43,830 nucleotides of DNA from Acidobacteriota bacterium (GTDB taxonomy: Bacteria; Acidobacteriota; Polarisedimenticolia; J045). Below the pieces are notes generated by a model. The model ran no database searches and was not told the DNA's origin. It saw nothing but the letters and a program-made list of their open reading frames with translations. The position numbers and the translations under genes were made by a program. The stretch covers positions 1-43,830 of the forward strand of contig JALOKP010000034.1 in assembly GCA_025456425.1 (NCBI GenBank), given 5' to 3'. Positions 7,229 to 16,033 of the stretch are shown piece after piece. Position 1 is the first letter of the stretch; every line of letters begins with the position of its first letter.

Positions 7229-7935
7229 CGTATTAAGCTCCTTTCCTCCAGGCGCAGGGGATTCCGGATGTCTTTGGTCGACCTGACAACTCCTCACCTC
7301 TCCTCACGGGCGGCTCTCAGGGCCCCGGACGCGATGTCCTTCGTGCCCGGCCAGGCTTCCAGTACCCCTCTCCCCTGCGCCCTGCCCTTCGGGGGCCGAG
7401 GTGTGCCCTGGATCCGCCCTTGGAATCCCGCGGGCCGACCCCGACCTTCCGGGCAGCTCGGAAGAAGGGGGACTGCTGGAGCGGGATTCCGACCTGACGG
7501 GCAGAAATAGACCCGGACTGCGAGGGGAAAGCAAGCAAAAAAACCGGGCAAGCGGCCAGACCGTGAGACACCGGCGGGAAGAAGCGAGCCGCGCGTAGCA
7601 GTTAGTCCGCCCCGGCCGGACCGGCGGTGACGGACCGTCGAGGGCGGGCCGGTGACCGGGTCGGTGACATGATCACGCGGCGGGTGCCGGAGCCTCCCGG
7701 ACGATTTCGGTTCTGGTCGTCGGATTACGAAATCGGCCGGCATCTTCCGCACGACCTTTCCGGCGCGGTGGTCGATCCCACGCGGTGCGGCCGGCGGCGG
7801 CGCGGACCAATCAAAAACGACTCCTCGACCGCGGTCGGTCGCCGTATATACGGTCGCGCGGAATCCTCCACCTCGTCGGCATCGCCCCCCGAGCGGCCCG
7901 AAGGCGGGAGGTGTCTGTCACCAAGGAGGGTGTGG
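7229..7935. promoter_or_regulatory. 707-bp divergent non-coding region rich in inverted repeats
   Basis: It separates the Cys-rich protein gene (minus) from the propeller gene (plus), and no coding frame looks real. Visible structures are as follows. A 10-bp inverted repeat lies at 7422-7431/7481-7490 with a smaller CTTCCG/CGGAAG stem inside. A 13-nt inverted repeat with one mismatch (CGATTTCG core) lies at 7698-7709/7728-7740. Two adjacent perfect 12-bp palindromes lie at 7826-7837 (CGACCGCGGTCG) and 7842-7853 (CCGTATATACGG). The last contains TATATA, a possible -10 for the downstream gene. Regulators binding here are not known. Confidence 0.5.
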
Positions 7936-10930
7936 ATGGCACGGATCACGAGTCGGCTCGCGCTTGGGGCGGCCGGGGTCGCGCTCGCCCTGGCGGGCGG
8001 CCTCCCTGCGGCGGCCCAGTCCCCCAAGTCTCCCGACGCGAAGGTCGAAGCCCCGCTCCCGGGGGCCTTGTCCAGCAACATCGTCGACGCCGCCAGCGTC
8101 GATCTGAAGAGCGAGCGGGCCTACTCGGCCTACATTCGGCGGCGCTACTTCAACGGCCACGAGGCCGTCTTCAACGTGTCGGTCAACCAGGGCGCGACCT
8201 GGCGCGACGCCGACCAGCGGGTCAGCACCAACTTCGCACCCGGGTCGATCGACGGCGACATGCAGCTGGCGATTGCGCGGTCGGCAGGCGACCAGTTCGT
8301 CCACGTCCTGTTCGCGAACCGGAACTTCGACAACGGCGACTTCTATGTCGTCTCCTCGAGCGACCGCGGGGAGACCTTCAGCAACCCGCTGAACTTGGCC
8401 CTGCTCTACGCCCCCCCGGGGTCGCTGCCGCTCTCCTACGGCCACACCCTGCTGGCGGTGCCGGGCGGGAAGGCTTACGTCATCTGGCACGACGAGAGCG
8501 AGGGGAGCGGGCTGGGGCTCAACTCGGTCTACCTGCGCGCCACGAGCAACGGCGGCGCGAGCTGGGCGGCCAAGAAGAAGCTGAACGTCGTCGACTTCTC
8601 GGCGCAGGTCGAGCGGGCGACCGAGGTCACCGCCTGCGCCGACAACAACCGGCGCGTCCACGTCGCCTGGAAGGACAAGCGCCACCCGACGCCTTCGAAC
8701 GTCGGGACCTATCCCGGTCGGATCCTGTTCCGCGCCTCGGCCGACGACTCGGCCACCTTCGGTCCGGAGCGGAAGCTCGACAGCGGCGACACGGCCCCGG
8801 CCGGGACCGAGTCCGAGCTGCCGAAGCTGGCCTGCTTCGGCAACGCGACCGCGGGGACCGTGGCTGCGGCCTGGCAGGATCAGCGCGGCGGCGACTGGGA
8901 CGTCTACTTCAACATCTCGCGCGACGGCGGCACGACCTGGCTGGCGAGCGACCTGCGGATCGACGCGGCGGCCCCGGCCGGGTCGAACGCCAGGGCGCCG
9001 AAGCTGGTCGCGACGCAGTCCCCCGAGCGCTTCTACCTGGCCTGGGAGGACTCGCGGCACGGCGGCCGGGACCTGTACTTCACGGTCAGCTCCGGTCGGC
9101 TCCTGGGATCTCTTGGCGAGCGGCCTCAATGTGACGCTCGTCTTCGCCGACAACCGCAATGCCGCCAGCGGCGTCACCGCCCGCGACATCTTCGCGGTCG
9201 AGTCGAAGGACGGCGGGATCACCTTCCTGCCGGAGCGGCGGCTCGACCTGGGCTCGCAGCCCGGTGCGGCGAACAGCGTGAACGTCGTCGCCTCGGCCTC
9301 CGGGGCCTCCTACCTGGCCGTCTACCCTGACTACCGCGACAACCCGACCAAGTCCAATCCCTACGGCAACGGCGTGGGGCAGGCGATCGACCCCAACGAC
9401 CCCGACGCCGACGGGATCCCGAGCTCGCGCGACAACTGCGACAACTATCCGAACGTCAGCCAGGTCAACATCGACTTCGATCGCTTAGGCGACCTGTGCG
9501 ATCCGTTCCGCACCGATCCCGACAACGACATCGACAGCGACGGCTTCCCCTCGACGATCGACAACTGCCCCGATCGGGGGAACCTGTTCCAGGAGAACGC
9601 CGACGGCGACAGGTACGGCGACATCTGCGATTTCTGCCCCTCGACCGTCGAGGCCGTGACGAGGGACCTCGACGGCGACGGCACCGGTGACGCCTGCGAT
9701 TCCGACGTCGACAACGACGGCCAGGCCAACGGGGCGGATCCCGACGACGACGGCGACGGCACGCCCGACGCCTCGGACAACTGCGATTTCGTCCCGAACG
9801 CCCGGCAGCTCGACGAGAACACCGACGGCGAAGGCGACGACTGCGACACCAACGACCTGATCGTGCAGAACGTCCGCGCACGCTTCGTGGCCGGACGGCA
9901 GGCCCGGCTGGAGTGGGAACTGGAAGAGGCGGCGCAGTCCTACAACGTGTACTTCGGGCTGGCCGAGCGGCTGCAGACCGGGCACCCCGGCTACTGCTAC
10001 CGGCCGCAGGCCGCCGTGAACCGGGCCTACCTGTCGGACGATCCCGAGCCGGGGGGGATCTTCTGGTACCTCGTGACGGCCCGCGACGCCACGACCGAGG
10101 GGAGCGCCGGGCGCCGCTCGGACGGCACCCCGCGCCCGAAGCCTTCGCCGTGCGACGTCGCGGCGGCCAGCGACTGGGACCAGGACGGTGTCGGGAACGC
10201 GCTCGACAACTGCCGCTTCGACGCCAACGGCAGCCAGGCCGATCTCGACCGCGACGGGCGCGGCGACGCCTGCGATCCCTTCGCCGGCGACCCCACCGAC
10301 GACGCCGGCGACCGCGACGGGGTGGGGGCGAACGTCGATAACTGCCCGTTCGTGGCCAACTCCTCGCAGGCGGACGGGGACGCGGATGGCGTCGGCGACG
10401 CCTGCGACCTGTGCCCCGCCGCGGCCGACCCGTTCCAGCGCGACGAGGACGGGGACGGGCTGGGTGACGCCTGCGACCCCGACGCCGACGGCGATGGTCT
10501 TCCCAACGCGACCGACCTCGACGACGACGGCGACGGCGTCCCCGACAGCTCCGACAATTGCGTCCTGGGCGCCAACGGCCGGCAACTCGATCGCGACGCC
10601 GACGGGATCGGCGACGCCTGCGACGCGGACGACGGCGAGATCAACGGGCTGACGGTCGAGCTCGGCGCGCCGGACCGGCTGCTCTGGAGCCGCGAGCAGG
10701 GGGCGTCGAGCTACTCCATCTACAGCGACCTGACCCTCTCGCTGGGCGGCGCGGTCTATGGGCAGTGCTACCGCCCGGGCACGCCGGTGCCGTTCACCGA
10801 CGCGCTCGAGCGCCCGGCGCCGGGGACGTCACGCTGGTACCTCGTGACCGGCTTCTTCGGCGGGACGCAGGGGAGCGCCGGCCGGACCAGCGACGGGACC
10901 GAGCGGCAGGTCCCCAGCGGCTGCCCGTAG
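7936..10930 (+). CDS. Secreted beta-propeller (BNR/sialidase-like) protein with thrombospondin type 3 repeats; one frameshift near 9096
   Basis: The ATG at 7936 (AAGGAGGG upstream) starts a signal peptide ending near AAAQS. Residues 30-387 form repeated sialidase-type blades, such as SSDRGETFS, SNGGASWAA, SRDGGTTWLA and LAWEDSRHGGRD. The frame then breaks after TVSSG near 9096. The next frame continues the same fold without loss (VGSWDLLASGLNVTLVFADNRN, then KDGGITF), so one base appears to be missing. After the propeller come calcium-binding thrombospondin type 3 repeats (DADGIPSSRDNC-like), a fibronectin-III-like domain, a second set of type 3 repeats and a second such domain ending PSGCP. 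Total length is about 998 residues. It probably acts outside the cell or on the outer membrane. The substrate is unknown, and the catalytic residues of true sialidases are not evident. Confidence 0.75.
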
Positions 10931-10984
10931 GGACGGGCCGCCGGGCCGGGGCGGCGCGCCGGGTTGCGCCCCGGGACCGACTCG

Positions 10985-11022
10985 GGGGAACCTTTCGCGG
11001 ACGCTCCGCGGAGGGTTCCCTC
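10985..11022 (+). promoter_or_regulatory. Hairpin covering the ribosome site of the 11023 gene
   Basis: The arms GGGAACCTTTCGCGG and CCGCGGAGGGTTCCC are complementary except for two G-U-compatible positions. The right arm contains GGAGGG and ends a few bases before the ATG at 11023. It could end the upstream transcript weakly or mask the ribosome site; the sequence alone does not tell which. Confidence 0.45.
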
Positions 11023-11325
11023 ATGGCCGGGTCGCCGCGCGACCAGAATCTCCACCTCCAGTGCCCGCTCTGCCGCAGCCGACTGACCGTCGACCGCGAG
11101 ACCGGGGCCGTAATCGACGCCACCGCGCCGGCGGGGTCCAGGAAGGACTTCGAGGACGTGCTCGGCGACCTGAAATCGGCCGACCAGCGCCGCGAGGAGG
11201 ACTTCTCCCAGGCCTTCAAGGTCGAGAAGAAGCGGACCGAGCTGCTTGACCGCAAGTTCGAAGCGGCCAAGGAGAAGGCCGAGAAGGACCCGAAGAAGCG
11301 GATCAACCCGATGGACTACGACTGA
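11023..11325 (+). CDS. Small CxxC protein with charged helical C-terminus
   Basis: 100 residues, family not recognised. The N-terminal part has one zinc-knuckle-like CPLC (about residues 14-17) followed by RLTVDRETGAVI, typical of half a zinc ribbon. The remainder is a highly charged Lys/Glu helix (EEDFSQAFKVEKKRTELLDRKFEAAKEKAEKD) ending NPMDYD. With only two Cys, metal binding would need a dimer or a partner. The start is the ATG at 11023, with GGAGGG upstream within a hairpin. It is followed after 45 bp by the YjbQ-family gene, probably in the same transcript. Confidence 0.7.
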   Translation: MAGSPRDQNLHLQCPLCRSRLTVDRETGAVIDATAPAGSRKDFEDVLGDLKSADQRREEDFSQAFKVEKKRTELLDRKFEAAKEKAEKDPKKRINPMDYD

Positions 11326-11370
11326 TGGGGCGCGGGCGATGATCCGCCCGGCGCGCCCGCGGGGGACCCG

Positions 11371-11793
11371 GTGAAGAGCTTCCGCCGCGAGTTGACGATG
11401 AACGTCCCGGCGCGGATGGACTTCGTCAGCATCCACCGCGAGGTCGAGCGGGCCGTGGCCGACAGCGGCATCGCGGAGGGGCTGTGCCTCGTCAATGCGA
11501 TGCACATCACGGCCAGCGTCTTCATCAACGACAACGAGTCCGGGCTGCACGAAGACTACCGGCGCTGGCTCGAGCAGCTCGCGCCGTTCGACCCGAGCCC
11601 GGAGCGCTACCGCCACAATCGCACCGGGGAGGACAACGCCGACGCGCACCACAAGCGCCAGGTGATGGGGCGCGAGGTCGTGGTGGCGGTCACCGGCAGC
11701 CGGCTCGACCTGGGGCCGTGGGAGCACATCTTCTACGGCGAGTTCGACGGCCGCCGGCCCAAGCGCGTGCTGATCAAGATCGTCGGCGCATGA
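11371..11793 (+). CDS. YjbQ (UPF0047) family protein
   Basis: 140-residue cytosolic protein of the YjbQ/UPF0047 family. Members of this family have weak thiamin-phosphate synthase activity in E. coli, though their physiological role is not settled. Family marks are [50 protein letters not shown], with the conserved His cluster, and [14 protein letters not shown]. It has a GTG start at 11371. The stop overlaps the ATG of the next gene by 4 nt, so a HEAT-repeat lipoprotein is translationally coupled to it. Confidence 0.85.
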   Translation: MKSFRRELTMNVPARMDFVSIHREVERAVADSGIAEGLCLVNAMHITASVFINDNESGLHEDYRRWLEQLAPFDPSPERYRHNRTGEDNADAHHKRQVMGREVVVAVTGSRLDLGPWEHIFYGEFDGRRPKRVLIKIVGA

Positions 11794-12653
11794 GAGTCCC
11801 CGCGCTGCGCCGATCCCGGCCCGGGACCGCCCTCGCGCTCGCTGCGGCGCTGGTCGTGCCGGGCTGCACGCGGGGGCCGGCCTCCGACGTCCAGTCGCTC
11901 TACGACGCCGAGCGCGAGAACCGCCTCGACGCCGAGCTGCTGGCGACGGCGCTCGAGGACCGCTCGCCGGAGGTCCGCGTCACCGCGGTGGCGATGCTCG
12001 GGCGGCTCGGGCTGCCGGACGGGGTCGCGCTGCTGGCGCGCGCGGCACGCGATCCCGACCCGGGCGTGCGCGTCACCGCCGCCGCCGCGCTGGCCCGCTT
12101 TCGGCGCGCCGACACCGCGCCGATCCTGGCCGAGCTGGTGATCGACCCGGTGCCCGTCGTGCGGCGCCGTGCCGCCCAGGCGCTGGCCGACATCGCACCG
12201 GCCGAGTCGCTTCCGGCCCTGATGACGGCGATGCGCGACAGCGACCCGCTGGTGCGGCGCGAGGCCGCTCGCGCGCTGGCGGCGATCGCGTCGCCCTTGG
12301 CGGCCGATCCGCTGATCGCGGCGTCGGGGGATCCCGACCCGGAGGTGCGCGCTGGTGCGGCCCGGGCGCTGGGTGCGGTCCGCGAGGAGCGGGCGCGCGA
12401 GGCGCTCTTCGTGCTGTCCCGCGACGGCAACCCCCTGGTGCGCGGCGCCGCCTCCGAGTCGCTCGTCCGGCTCGGGGTCGGGCCGCTCGACGCCGACGCC
12501 TTCGCGGCCGTCCCCGCGCCGGCGGCGCCCGCCCCGGCGCCCGCGCGCCGGCCGCCGGCACCGACGGTTCCGATCGAGCCGCCCGTCGCCCCGGAGGAGG
12601 AGATCATCCCCGACATCGGCCCGCCGCCGGGGACGCCCCCCGGCGGCCCCTGA
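11790..12653 (+). CDS. HEAT-repeat lipoprotein
   Basis: 287 residues. The N-terminal signal ends in the lipobox LVVPGC, so the mature protein should be lipid-anchored at Cys28 or nearby. About five HEAT repeats follow (about 50-240), each containing a D-P-[DV]-x-x-V-R turn such as [17 protein letters not shown] and [17 protein letters not shown]. The C-terminus is a Pro/Ala-rich linker with an acidic patch (EEEIIPDIG). HEAT solenoids bind proteins, and the partner is unknown. The start overlaps the yjbQ-like stop (ATGA). A G/C hairpin lies just after the stop. Confidence 0.85.
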   Translation: MRVPALRRSRPGTALALAAALVVPGCTRGPASDVQSLYDAERENRLDAELLATALEDRSPEVRVTAVAMLGRLGLPDGVALLARAARDPDPGVRVTAAAALARFRRADTAPILAELVIDPVPVVRRRAAQALADIAPAESLPALMTAMRDSDPLVRREAARALAAIASPLAADPLIAASGDPDPEVRAGAARALGAVREERAREALFVLSRDGNPLVRGAASESLVRLGVGPLDADAFAAVPAPAAPAPAPARRPPAPTVPIEPPVAPEEEIIPDIGPPPGTPPGGP

Positions 12654-12800
12654 CTTGCGCCCGGGGCCCCCCGGACCAACAATCGACCGGGGGCAGTCGA
12701 TCCCCAAATACCTCCTACGACGGCTCCGGCAGCGACCGGGGCCTTTCGCGGCCCTCCATCCCGGTGCGGCCAGCTCAATTCCCTTCGGGGACATCGGTTC

Positions 12801-12830
12801 TGGACAAGACGGTGAGTCGTCTGCTAGCCT
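12801..12830 (+). promoter_or_regulatory. Possible promoter for second HEAT-type lipoprotein
   Basis: TGGACA (12801-12806), an 18-nt spacer and TAGCCT (12825-12830) resemble a housekeeping -35/-10 pair. The candidate GTG start at 12842 lies only about 12 nt after the -10, so the leader would be very short. Confidence 0.3.
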
Positions 12831-12841
12831 CCCAGCAGTCG

Positions 12842-13531
12842 GTGCGAGTGAGCCGATGGTCGCGGCCCTTTCTGGCGGTCGCGGCGATTCCTCTGGGATT
12901 CGTTCTCGGTTGCGGGGTGGCGCCGGACTCTTCCAGCGTCCCATCGCACAGCCCCGCCGGGAGACTCGACGCTTCACGGGACGCGACGGTCCCGCTACCG
13001 GCACCTCCTCCGGGGGGTCCCGGCTCCATCGCCCGCGCGGAGCGAGTGCGGCAGCTGGGCCAGGCGCCCGGCGCGACCGCGGCCGTTCTCGCGGCGGGGC
13101 TCGATGATCCGGATCCGCTGGTGCGGGGTTGCACGGTGCACGCGCTGCTGCACCTGAACCCGGACGACGTGGGAGCACGGTTGCTCGAAAGCAACGGACG
13201 CTGGTCCGCGGAGCGGACGCTGCTCGCCGGCGAAATCGCCGGGCGGGCCGCGGCGTGGCCCCTGCGCCAGGCGCTCGTGGAGCGTGTCTGCGCCGCCGCG
13301 GCGGGCGAACGCGATGCGCTGCTGCGCGCTCAGGCCGCCGCGGCATGCGTGCGCACCGCCGGCGCAGCGCGGGCGGCGGCGTTCGTGGACGACGCGGATT
13401 GGACAGTTCGGGCCCGCGTGGGGGCGGTGCTCGCCGCGCTGCCGCCGTCACAGGACAGACAGGATGCCCTCGCTCGGCTCGCGTCCGACCCGCACCCTAC
13501 GGTGCGCGGCCTCGCGGCCCGCGCGGGATGA
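12842..13531 (+). CDS. Predicted lipoprotein with degenerate HEAT-like repeats
   Basis: About 229 residues from the GTG at 12842; the GTG codons at 12764 and 12848 are alternatives. The signal sequence FLAVAAIPLGFVLGC ends in a lipobox. The mature part has helical repeats with DDPDPLVRGCTVHALLHL, DDADWTVRARVGAVLAAL and SDPHPTVRGLAARAG, the same D-P-x-V-R turn pattern as the preceding lipoprotein. The two genes may be diverged relatives. It lies 37 bp before rho and could share its transcript. The family is not recognised beyond the repeat type. Confidence 0.75.
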   Translation: MRVSRWSRPFLAVAAIPLGFVLGCGVAPDSSSVPSHSPAGRLDASRDATVPLPAPPPGGPGSIARAERVRQLGQAPGATAAVLAAGLDDPDPLVRGCTVHALLHLNPDDVGARLLESNGRWSAERTLLAGEIAGRAAAWPLRQALVERVCAAAAGERDALLRAQAAAACVRTAGAARAAAFVDDADWTVRARVGAVLAALPPSQDRQDALARLASDPHPTVRGLAARAG

Positions 13532-13568
13532 ACGACACCGGGAGCGAGATCCCGGACAGGATGGCCAG

Positions 13569-14843
13569 GTGAACCAGGAATCAGGCAAGGGCTTCGCGGA
13601 AAAGAAGGGTGGTTTCAAGCGTCGCCGTCGCCGTCGCCGCCCGGACGGGAACGGCGGACAGCGCGCGGCGGAAGGAACGGCGGCCGCCGTCGCCGAGGGG
13701 ACCCCCGAGTCCAGCAACTCCGAGCCGCTCGAGGCGCACGGGGTGCTCGAGGTCCTGCCGGAAGCGTACGGCTTCCTGCGCACGCAGAAGGCCAACTACC
13801 TGCCGCGCCCCGACGACATCTGGGTTGCGCCCGACATCATCCGCGACCGCAGGCTCGAGGAAGGGGTCGAGATCCGGGGCCTCGCGCGTCCGACCGGGCG
13901 GCGCGGCCCGGCCCTGTACGAGATCCTCGAGATCAACTCCAGCCCGCCCGAGGCCTGGGAGAGCCGGCGCCACTTCGCGGACCTCACCGCGACCTCACCC
14001 GAGGAGGTCGTGCGCCTCGAGACCGGCCGCGAGCCGATCGAGCCGAGGGTTGTCGACCTCGTCGCGCCGATCGGCAAGGGGCAGCGCTGCCTGGTCGTGG
14101 CGCCCCCGAAGGCGGGCAAGACGACGCTGCTGCAGCAGGTCGCCCACGCCGTCGCGGTCAACCATCCCGACATGCACCTGATCGTGCTGCTGATCGACGA
14201 GCGCCCGGAGGAGGTCACCGACTGGCGCCGCCGCGTGCCGAACGGCGAAGTCATCGCCTCCAGCTCGGACGAGATGGCGCGCAACCACGTCTCCGTCGCC
14301 GAGATCGTGCTCGAGCGTGCCAAGCGGCTGGTGGAGTCGGGCAAGGACGTGCTGATCCTGCTCGATTCGCTGACCCGGCTGGCGCGGGCCTACAACGTCG
14401 AGCAGCGCGGCTCCGGCAAGATCCTGACCGGCGGCATCGACTCCCGCACGCTCGAGAACCCGCGCCGCTTCTTCGGTGCTGCGCGGCGCTGCGAGGAAGG
14501 CGGATCGCTGACGATCATCGCCTCCTGCCTGGTCGACACCGGCTCCAAGATGGACGAGATCATCTTCCAGGAGTTCAAGGGGACCGGGAACACCGAGATC
14601 GTGCTCGACCGCAAGCTGTTCGAGAAGCGCGTCTTCCCCTGCATCGACATCCATCAGACCGGCACGCGCAAGGAGGAGAAGCTGCTCAAGGAGTGGACCC
14701 CCAAGGTCCACCTGCTGCGGCGCGCGCTCTCCACCATGAGCGCGGTCGACGCCGTCGAGGCGCTCCTGAAGAAGCTGGCGGCCTTCGAGACCAACAACGA
14801 CTTTCTCTCGAGCCTCGGTGCGCCGGCGCGGACCAGCACGTAA
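13569..14843 (+). CDS. rho: Transcription termination factor Rho
   Basis: Hexameric RNA-dependent ATPase that ends transcription of untranslated RNA. The 424-residue protein starts with GTG and has a short basic lead ([12 protein letters not shown]) in place of the long insertions seen in Actinobacteria. Next comes the RNA-binding cold-shock domain ([15 protein letters not shown] and [23 protein letters not shown]). The ATPase domain has Walker [13 protein letters not shown] (178-189), Walker [18 protein letters not shown] and the [13 protein letters not shown] loop region. The TAA stop is followed immediately by a REP palindrome, and the convergent rlmN ends 23 bp away. Confidence 0.97.
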   Translation: MNQESGKGFAEKKGGFKRRRRRRRPDGNGGQRAAEGTAAAVAEGTPESSNSEPLEAHGVLEVLPEAYGFLRTQKANYLPRPDDIWVAPDIIRDRRLEEGVEIRGLARPTGRRGPALYEILEINSSPPEAWESRRHFADLTATSPEEVVRLETGREPIEPRVVDLVAPIGKGQRCLVVAPPKAGKTTLLQQVAHAVAVNHPDMHLIVLLIDERPEEVTDWRRRVPNGEVIASSSDEMARNHVSVAEIVLERAKRLVESGKDVLILLDSLTRLARAYNVEQRGSGKILTGGIDSRTLENPRRFFGAARRCEEGGSLTIIASCLVDTGSKMDEIIFQEFKGTGNTEIVLDRKLFEKRVFPCIDIHQTGTRKEEKLLKEWTPKVHLLRRALSTMSAVDAVEALLKKLAAFETNNDFLSSLGAPARTST

Positions 14844-14870
14844 CGGGCCGGCACGGAGGCCGGCCCCTAC
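14844..14870. repeat. Single GTAG-type REP between convergent rho and rlmN
   Basis: Identical over 27 nt to 418-444. The inner palindrome GGGCCGGC/GCCGGCCC with a 6-nt loop starts right after the rho TAA. The CTAC at its right end gives rlmN its TAG stop (14867-14869, minus strand). It fills the whole gap between the two genes and could serve as a terminator for both. Confidence 0.85.
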
Positions 14871-15916
14871 GGTTTCTGGAGGAAGGCCAGCTGGCCGCAG
14901 GCGGCGAAGGCGTCCTTGCCCCGCGAGCGGCGGACCGTTCCGACGACGCCAGCCGCGGAGAGGACGCGCAGGAAGAACTCCAGACGCGCCTCGGGTGAAG
15001 GGCGGAAGGGGAGTGCCGGGGTCGGGTTGAACTCGATCAGGTTGACCTTCGCGCCGGCCCGCCGCGCCAGCTTCGCCAGCTTGTGCGCCAGCTCGGGCGC
15101 ATCGTTCACTCCGTCGAGCATCACGCACTCCAGCGTCGGCTCGTCGCGCCGCCCCTCGCCGAACTCCCGCACCGCGTCGGCCAGCTCCTCCAAGGCGACC
15201 GTACGCGCGACCGGCATCAGGCTGCGCCGCACCTCGGCATCGGCAGCGACCAGCGAGACGGCGAGCCGCGGCACGACCGGCTCCTGCGCCAGCCGGCGGA
15301 TCCCCTTGGGCAGCCCGACCGTCGAGACCGTGATCCGGCGCGGCCCCAGCCCGAAGCCGCGCTCGTGGGTCAGGATCCGCAGCGCCGCCAGCACGTTCTC
15401 GACGTTCTGCAGCGGCTCGCCCATCCCCATGAAGACGATGTTGTACTCGCCGGCCGGCGTGCCCGTTTCCGCCAGCAGCGCCGCGACCTGGCCGACGATC
15501 TCGCCGGGATCGAGGTTGCGCGTGAAGCCCAGCTTCGCCGTCATGCAGAAGGCGCAGCCGAAGCCGCATCCGACCTGGGAGGAGATGCAGAAGGTCATCC
15601 GCTCCTCGGCCGGGATCGCGACCGCCTCGACCTGCCCCCCTTTCGGCAGCTCGAGCACGAACTTGACCGTCCCGTCGGACGCGGCGTGGCGCGCGGCGAC
15701 ACGCGGGGGGAGCGGTGCGAAGCGCGCGGCGAGTTCGGCCCGGAGGGCCTTCGGCAGGTCGGTCCAGGCCGAGGGGTCGGTCACCCGGCGCGCATAGAGC
15801 CAGGCGAAGACCTGGCGGGCCCGGAATCGCGCCGGGTCGAGCGGGGCAAGGAGCGCCGCGAGGGCCTCTTCCTCCAGGCCGTAGAGGTTGACGGGGACGG
15901 GACCGGCGGCGCGCAT
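14867..15916 (-). CDS. rlmN: Dual-specificity 23S rRNA/tRNA adenine-C2 methyltransferase
   Basis: Radical SAM enzyme that methylates C2 of A2503 in 23S rRNA and A37 in some tRNAs. The 349 residues carry the CX3CX2C cluster motif CGFGCAFC (Cys117, 121, 124), GEYNIVFMGMGEPL, ITVSTVGLPKGIRRL and LIEFNPTP. A near-C-terminal Cys in KDAFAACGQL matches the resolving Cys of the ping-pong mechanism. The ATG at 15916 has no ribosome site. A GAGAAT hexamer (15923-15928) ends 6 nt before it, which suggests a leaderless transcript. The stop codon is donated by the REP element. Confidence 0.95.
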   Translation of the reverse strand: MRAAGPVPVNLYGLEEEALAALLAPLDPARFRARQVFAWLYARRVTDPSAWTDLPKALRAELAARFAPLPPRVAARHAASDGTVKFVLELPKGGQVEAVAIPAEERMTFCISSQVGCGFGCAFCMTAKLGFTRNLDPGEIVGQVAALLAETGTPAGEYNIVFMGMGEPLQNVENVLAALRILTHERGFGLGPRRITVSTVGLPKGIRRLAQEPVVPRLAVSLVAADAEVRRSLMPVARTVALEELADAVREFGEGRRDEPTLECVMLDGVNDAPELAHKLAKLARRAGAKVNLIEFNPTPALPFRPSPEARLEFFLRVLSAAGVVGTVRRSRGKDAFAACGQLAFLQKP

Positions 15917-15968
15917 CGGCCGATTCTCGCGGCCCGGCTCGGGCGACGCCAGCGCGCCCGGGCCCGGG

Positions 15969-15997
15969 TTGACGCGCCGCCGGACCGGGGCTAGCTT
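15969..15997 (+). promoter_or_regulatory. Promoter of the membrane-anchored TPR gene
   Basis: TTGACG (15969-15974), a 17-nt spacer and TAGCTT (15992-15997) make one of the clearest -35/-10 pairs in the window. The predicted start of transcription is about 30 nt before the ATG at 16034, which has GGAGG in the leader. Confidence 0.5.
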
Positions 15998-16033
15998 GCA
16001 ACGCTTTGCGTTGGCTGGCTGGCGGAGGAAGGG

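Noticed and set aside
7294-7752. Open frames of 60-150 codons in the divergent intergenic region
   Set aside because: No ribosome sites, Arg/Pro/Gly-biased composition and no domain pattern; more likely non-coding.
9085-9115. Programmed ribosomal frameshift in the propeller gene
   Set aside because: No slippery heptamer, homopolymer or following pseudoknot-like structure is visible; a missing base is simpler.
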